A DNA stretch of 7,838 bases from an uncultured Actinomyces sp. (GTDB lineage Bacteria > Actinomycetota > Actinomycetes > Actinomycetales > Actinomycetaceae). The notes under the pieces are model-generated. The model saw only the letters and a program-made list of their open reading frames with translations, searched no databases and was not told the origin of the DNA. The translations under genes were made by a program, and so were the position numbers. This document shows positions 7,216-7,838 of the stretch, piece by piece (position 1 is the first letter of the stretch; the number at the start of each line of letters is the position of its first letter). The stretch is from the NCBI GenBank assembly GCA_938040725.1, contig CALHZX010000048.1, positions 1-7,838 of the forward strand, written 5' to 3'.

Positions 7216-7252
7216 GAAGGCCGTCAATATGATCCCCTCAAGGAGGCAACAC

Positions 7253-7609
7253 GTGGGTAAGTGGTTTGGTCAGGCATCCGAGATCGAGGAGCTGCGCGCC
7301 GAGAACCAGCGCCTCAAGGAGCAGGTCGCGACCCTCGAGACGCGACTGCGCGCCGCTTACGCGGACGCCGGGGTCTCAGCCCTCTCCGGGGCTAGTGCCT
7401 CCGCGCCCGAGGCAGCAGTCCCGCAGGCCGCTGCTCCCGGCTTCCCAGCCGATGTACACAACCCTGCGACGGCCTCGTTCCCAGAGCTGACTGCAGCCGA
7501 ACTCCAGATGATCGCCGAGGGTAGGACGCTCAACGCCGTCAAGGCCTACCGGGACCGCACCGGCGTCGACCTGAAGACGGCGAAAGCAGCGATCGACGCG
7601 GCCCGTTAA
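7253..7609 (+). CDS. Small coiled-coil protein with bL12-like C-terminal helical hairpin
   Basis: No named gene is recognised. The GTG start has AGGAGG six bases upstream; an in-frame ATG at 7214 overlaps the -10 box and has no ribosome site. The 118-residue product has three parts. Residues 9-36 form a leucine-zipper pattern: Ile11, Asn18, Val25 and Leu32 fit one heptad position and Leu14, Leu21 and Leu28 the other. Residues 37-78 are rich in Ala, Pro and Ser, probably a flexible linker. Residues 80-118 include AVKAYRDRTGVDLKTAKAAID, resembling the first helices of the ribosomal bL12 C-terminal domain (IKxxRxxTGxxLKxAKxxV). There is no signal peptide or membrane segment, so it is probably cytosolic and possibly dimeric (inference). 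It is divergent from folC and lies upstream of a repeat-rich intergenic region. Function is unknown. Confidence 0.86.
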   Translation: MGKWFGQASEIEELRAENQRLKEQVATLETRLRAAYADAGVSALSGASASAPEAAVPQAAAPGFPADVHNPATASFPELTAAELQMIAEGRTLNAVKAYRDRTGVDLKTAKAAIDAAR

Positions 7610-7655
7610 GAAGCATCGGCCAAGAGTTGACCGTTTCCCAGGTGGCGCTCGCTCA

Positions 7656-7738
7656 TGCGGATAGGTTGTTCGCTTGCGGATAGGTTATGCAGATACGGAT
7701 AGGTTATTAACCTATCCAGATGCTCATAACCTATCCGC
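7656..7738. repeat. Five phased copies of GGATAGGTT forming a 63-bp dyad
   Basis: Exact forward copies lie at 7659-7667, 7678-7686 and 7697-7705; exact inverted copies (AACCTATCC) lie at 7709-7717 and 7728-7736. Neighbouring copies of the same orientation are spaced exactly 19 bases start to start. The orientation switches across a 3-base centre (ATT, 7706-7708). The region 7676-7738 is a dyad with 30-base arms agreeing at 25 positions: an outer 14-base arm GCGGATAGGTTATG and the inner 9-mer. Three copies share the flank GCGGATAGGTT. Such phasing suggests cooperative protein binding (operators or replication-iteron-like sites), or a long hairpin in RNA. I do not recognise the motif. Confidence 0.9.
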
Positions 7739-7792
7739 GTAAGGGCGTCCGCCGGCCGCGGCGCGTTATGCGCAGCTTTTCTCTCCGATAGC

Positions 7793-7828
7793 GGTTGTGG
7801 CCGGGAGGTTTTCCTCCCGGCCACAACC
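7793..7828. terminator. Perfect 16-bp hairpin, probable bidirectional terminator
   Basis: GGTTGTGGCCGGGAGG (7793-7808) pairs perfectly with 7813-7828 around a TTTT loop. ATA (7788-7790) and TAT (7829-7831) could add three pairs across a two-base bulge. No U-tract follows on the plus strand. It could end the transcript of the 118-residue protein gene, or that of a gene entering from the right on the minus strand. The outer part of the right arm, with the bases after it, resembles the array motif (AACCTATAC, one mismatch from AACCTATCC). Confidence 0.6.
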
Positions 7829-7838
7829 TATACAGGCG

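Larger units (their letters stand above)
7610..7838. other. Non-coding region with phased repeats and a hairpin
   Basis: No convincing gene is seen in the 229 bases after the 118-residue protein gene. The region holds the GGATAGGTT array and a perfect hairpin, both listed separately. A GTG-initiated 72-codon frame on the minus strand (7606-7824) has no ribosome site, starts inside the hairpin and resembles nothing I recognise. The array stretch is visibly richer in A and T than its surroundings. Confidence 0.7.

Noticed and set aside
7214..7252. Upstream ATG start for the 118-residue protein (MKAVNMIPS)
   Set aside because: The ATG overlaps the TAGAAT -10 box and lacks a ribosome site, whereas AGGAGG is well spaced before the GTG at 7253.
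7656..7738. A CRISPR array
   Set aside because: The repeated unit is only 9-12 bp, the spacers about 10 bp, the orientation inverts, and no cas genes are present.
7606..7824. A 72-codon frame on the minus strand across the repeat array
   Set aside because: It starts with GTG inside a hairpin, has no ribosome site and no recognisable motif. The 19-bp repeat pitch is not a multiple of three, so the repeats do not reflect protein repeats.

Overview
The window is GC-rich and coding-dense, with several GTG starts. It looks like a chromosomal segment from a high-GC actinobacterium. The protein sequences (Smc starting MYLKNLTLRGFKSF, a two-domain DhaM, an Ndk of actinobacterial type) fit that. My guess is Actinomycetaceae (Actinomyces/Schaalia-like); this rests on recognition, not a search.

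Layout, right to left, because most genes lie on the minus strand. At 5351-7021 is folC (folylpolyglutamate/dihydrofolate synthase) with a long acidic N-terminal extension and a recognisable -10 box. A 120-base gap follows, holding a strong hairpin (probable folC terminator) and a perfect 8-bp inverted repeat (candidate operator). Next comes a tight five-gene run: dhaK (4238-5230), dhaL (3568-4209), dhaM (2819-3571), ndk (2352-2822) and the 5' two-thirds or so of smc (1-2331, running off the left edge). dhaL/dhaM overlap by ATGA and dhaM/ndk by GTGA. smc starts 20 bases after the ndk stop with no terminator between.

DhaK, DhaL and DhaM form the PTS-dependent dihydroxyacetone kinase. Phosphate passes from PEP through enzyme I (not in this window) to the HPr-like and IIA domains of DhaM, then to ADP held by DhaL, then to dihydroxyacetone bound covalently by DhaK. 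In many actinobacteria folC and ndk are near neighbours, so the dha genes look inserted into that housekeeping cluster. They now read through into ndk and smc.

Divergent from folC, at 7253-7609 (+), is a 118-residue protein: an N-terminal leucine-zipper-like coiled coil, an Ala/Pro-rich linker and a C-terminal helical hairpin like part of the ribosomal bL12 C-terminal domain. Downstream, 7610-7838 has no convincing gene. It carries the most unusual structure in the window: five exact copies of GGATAGGTT in strict 19-bp phase (three forward, two inverted), forming a 63-bp dyad. A perfect 16-bp-stem hairpin with a TTTT loop follows. No phage, transposon, CRISPR or recognised defence genes are visible.
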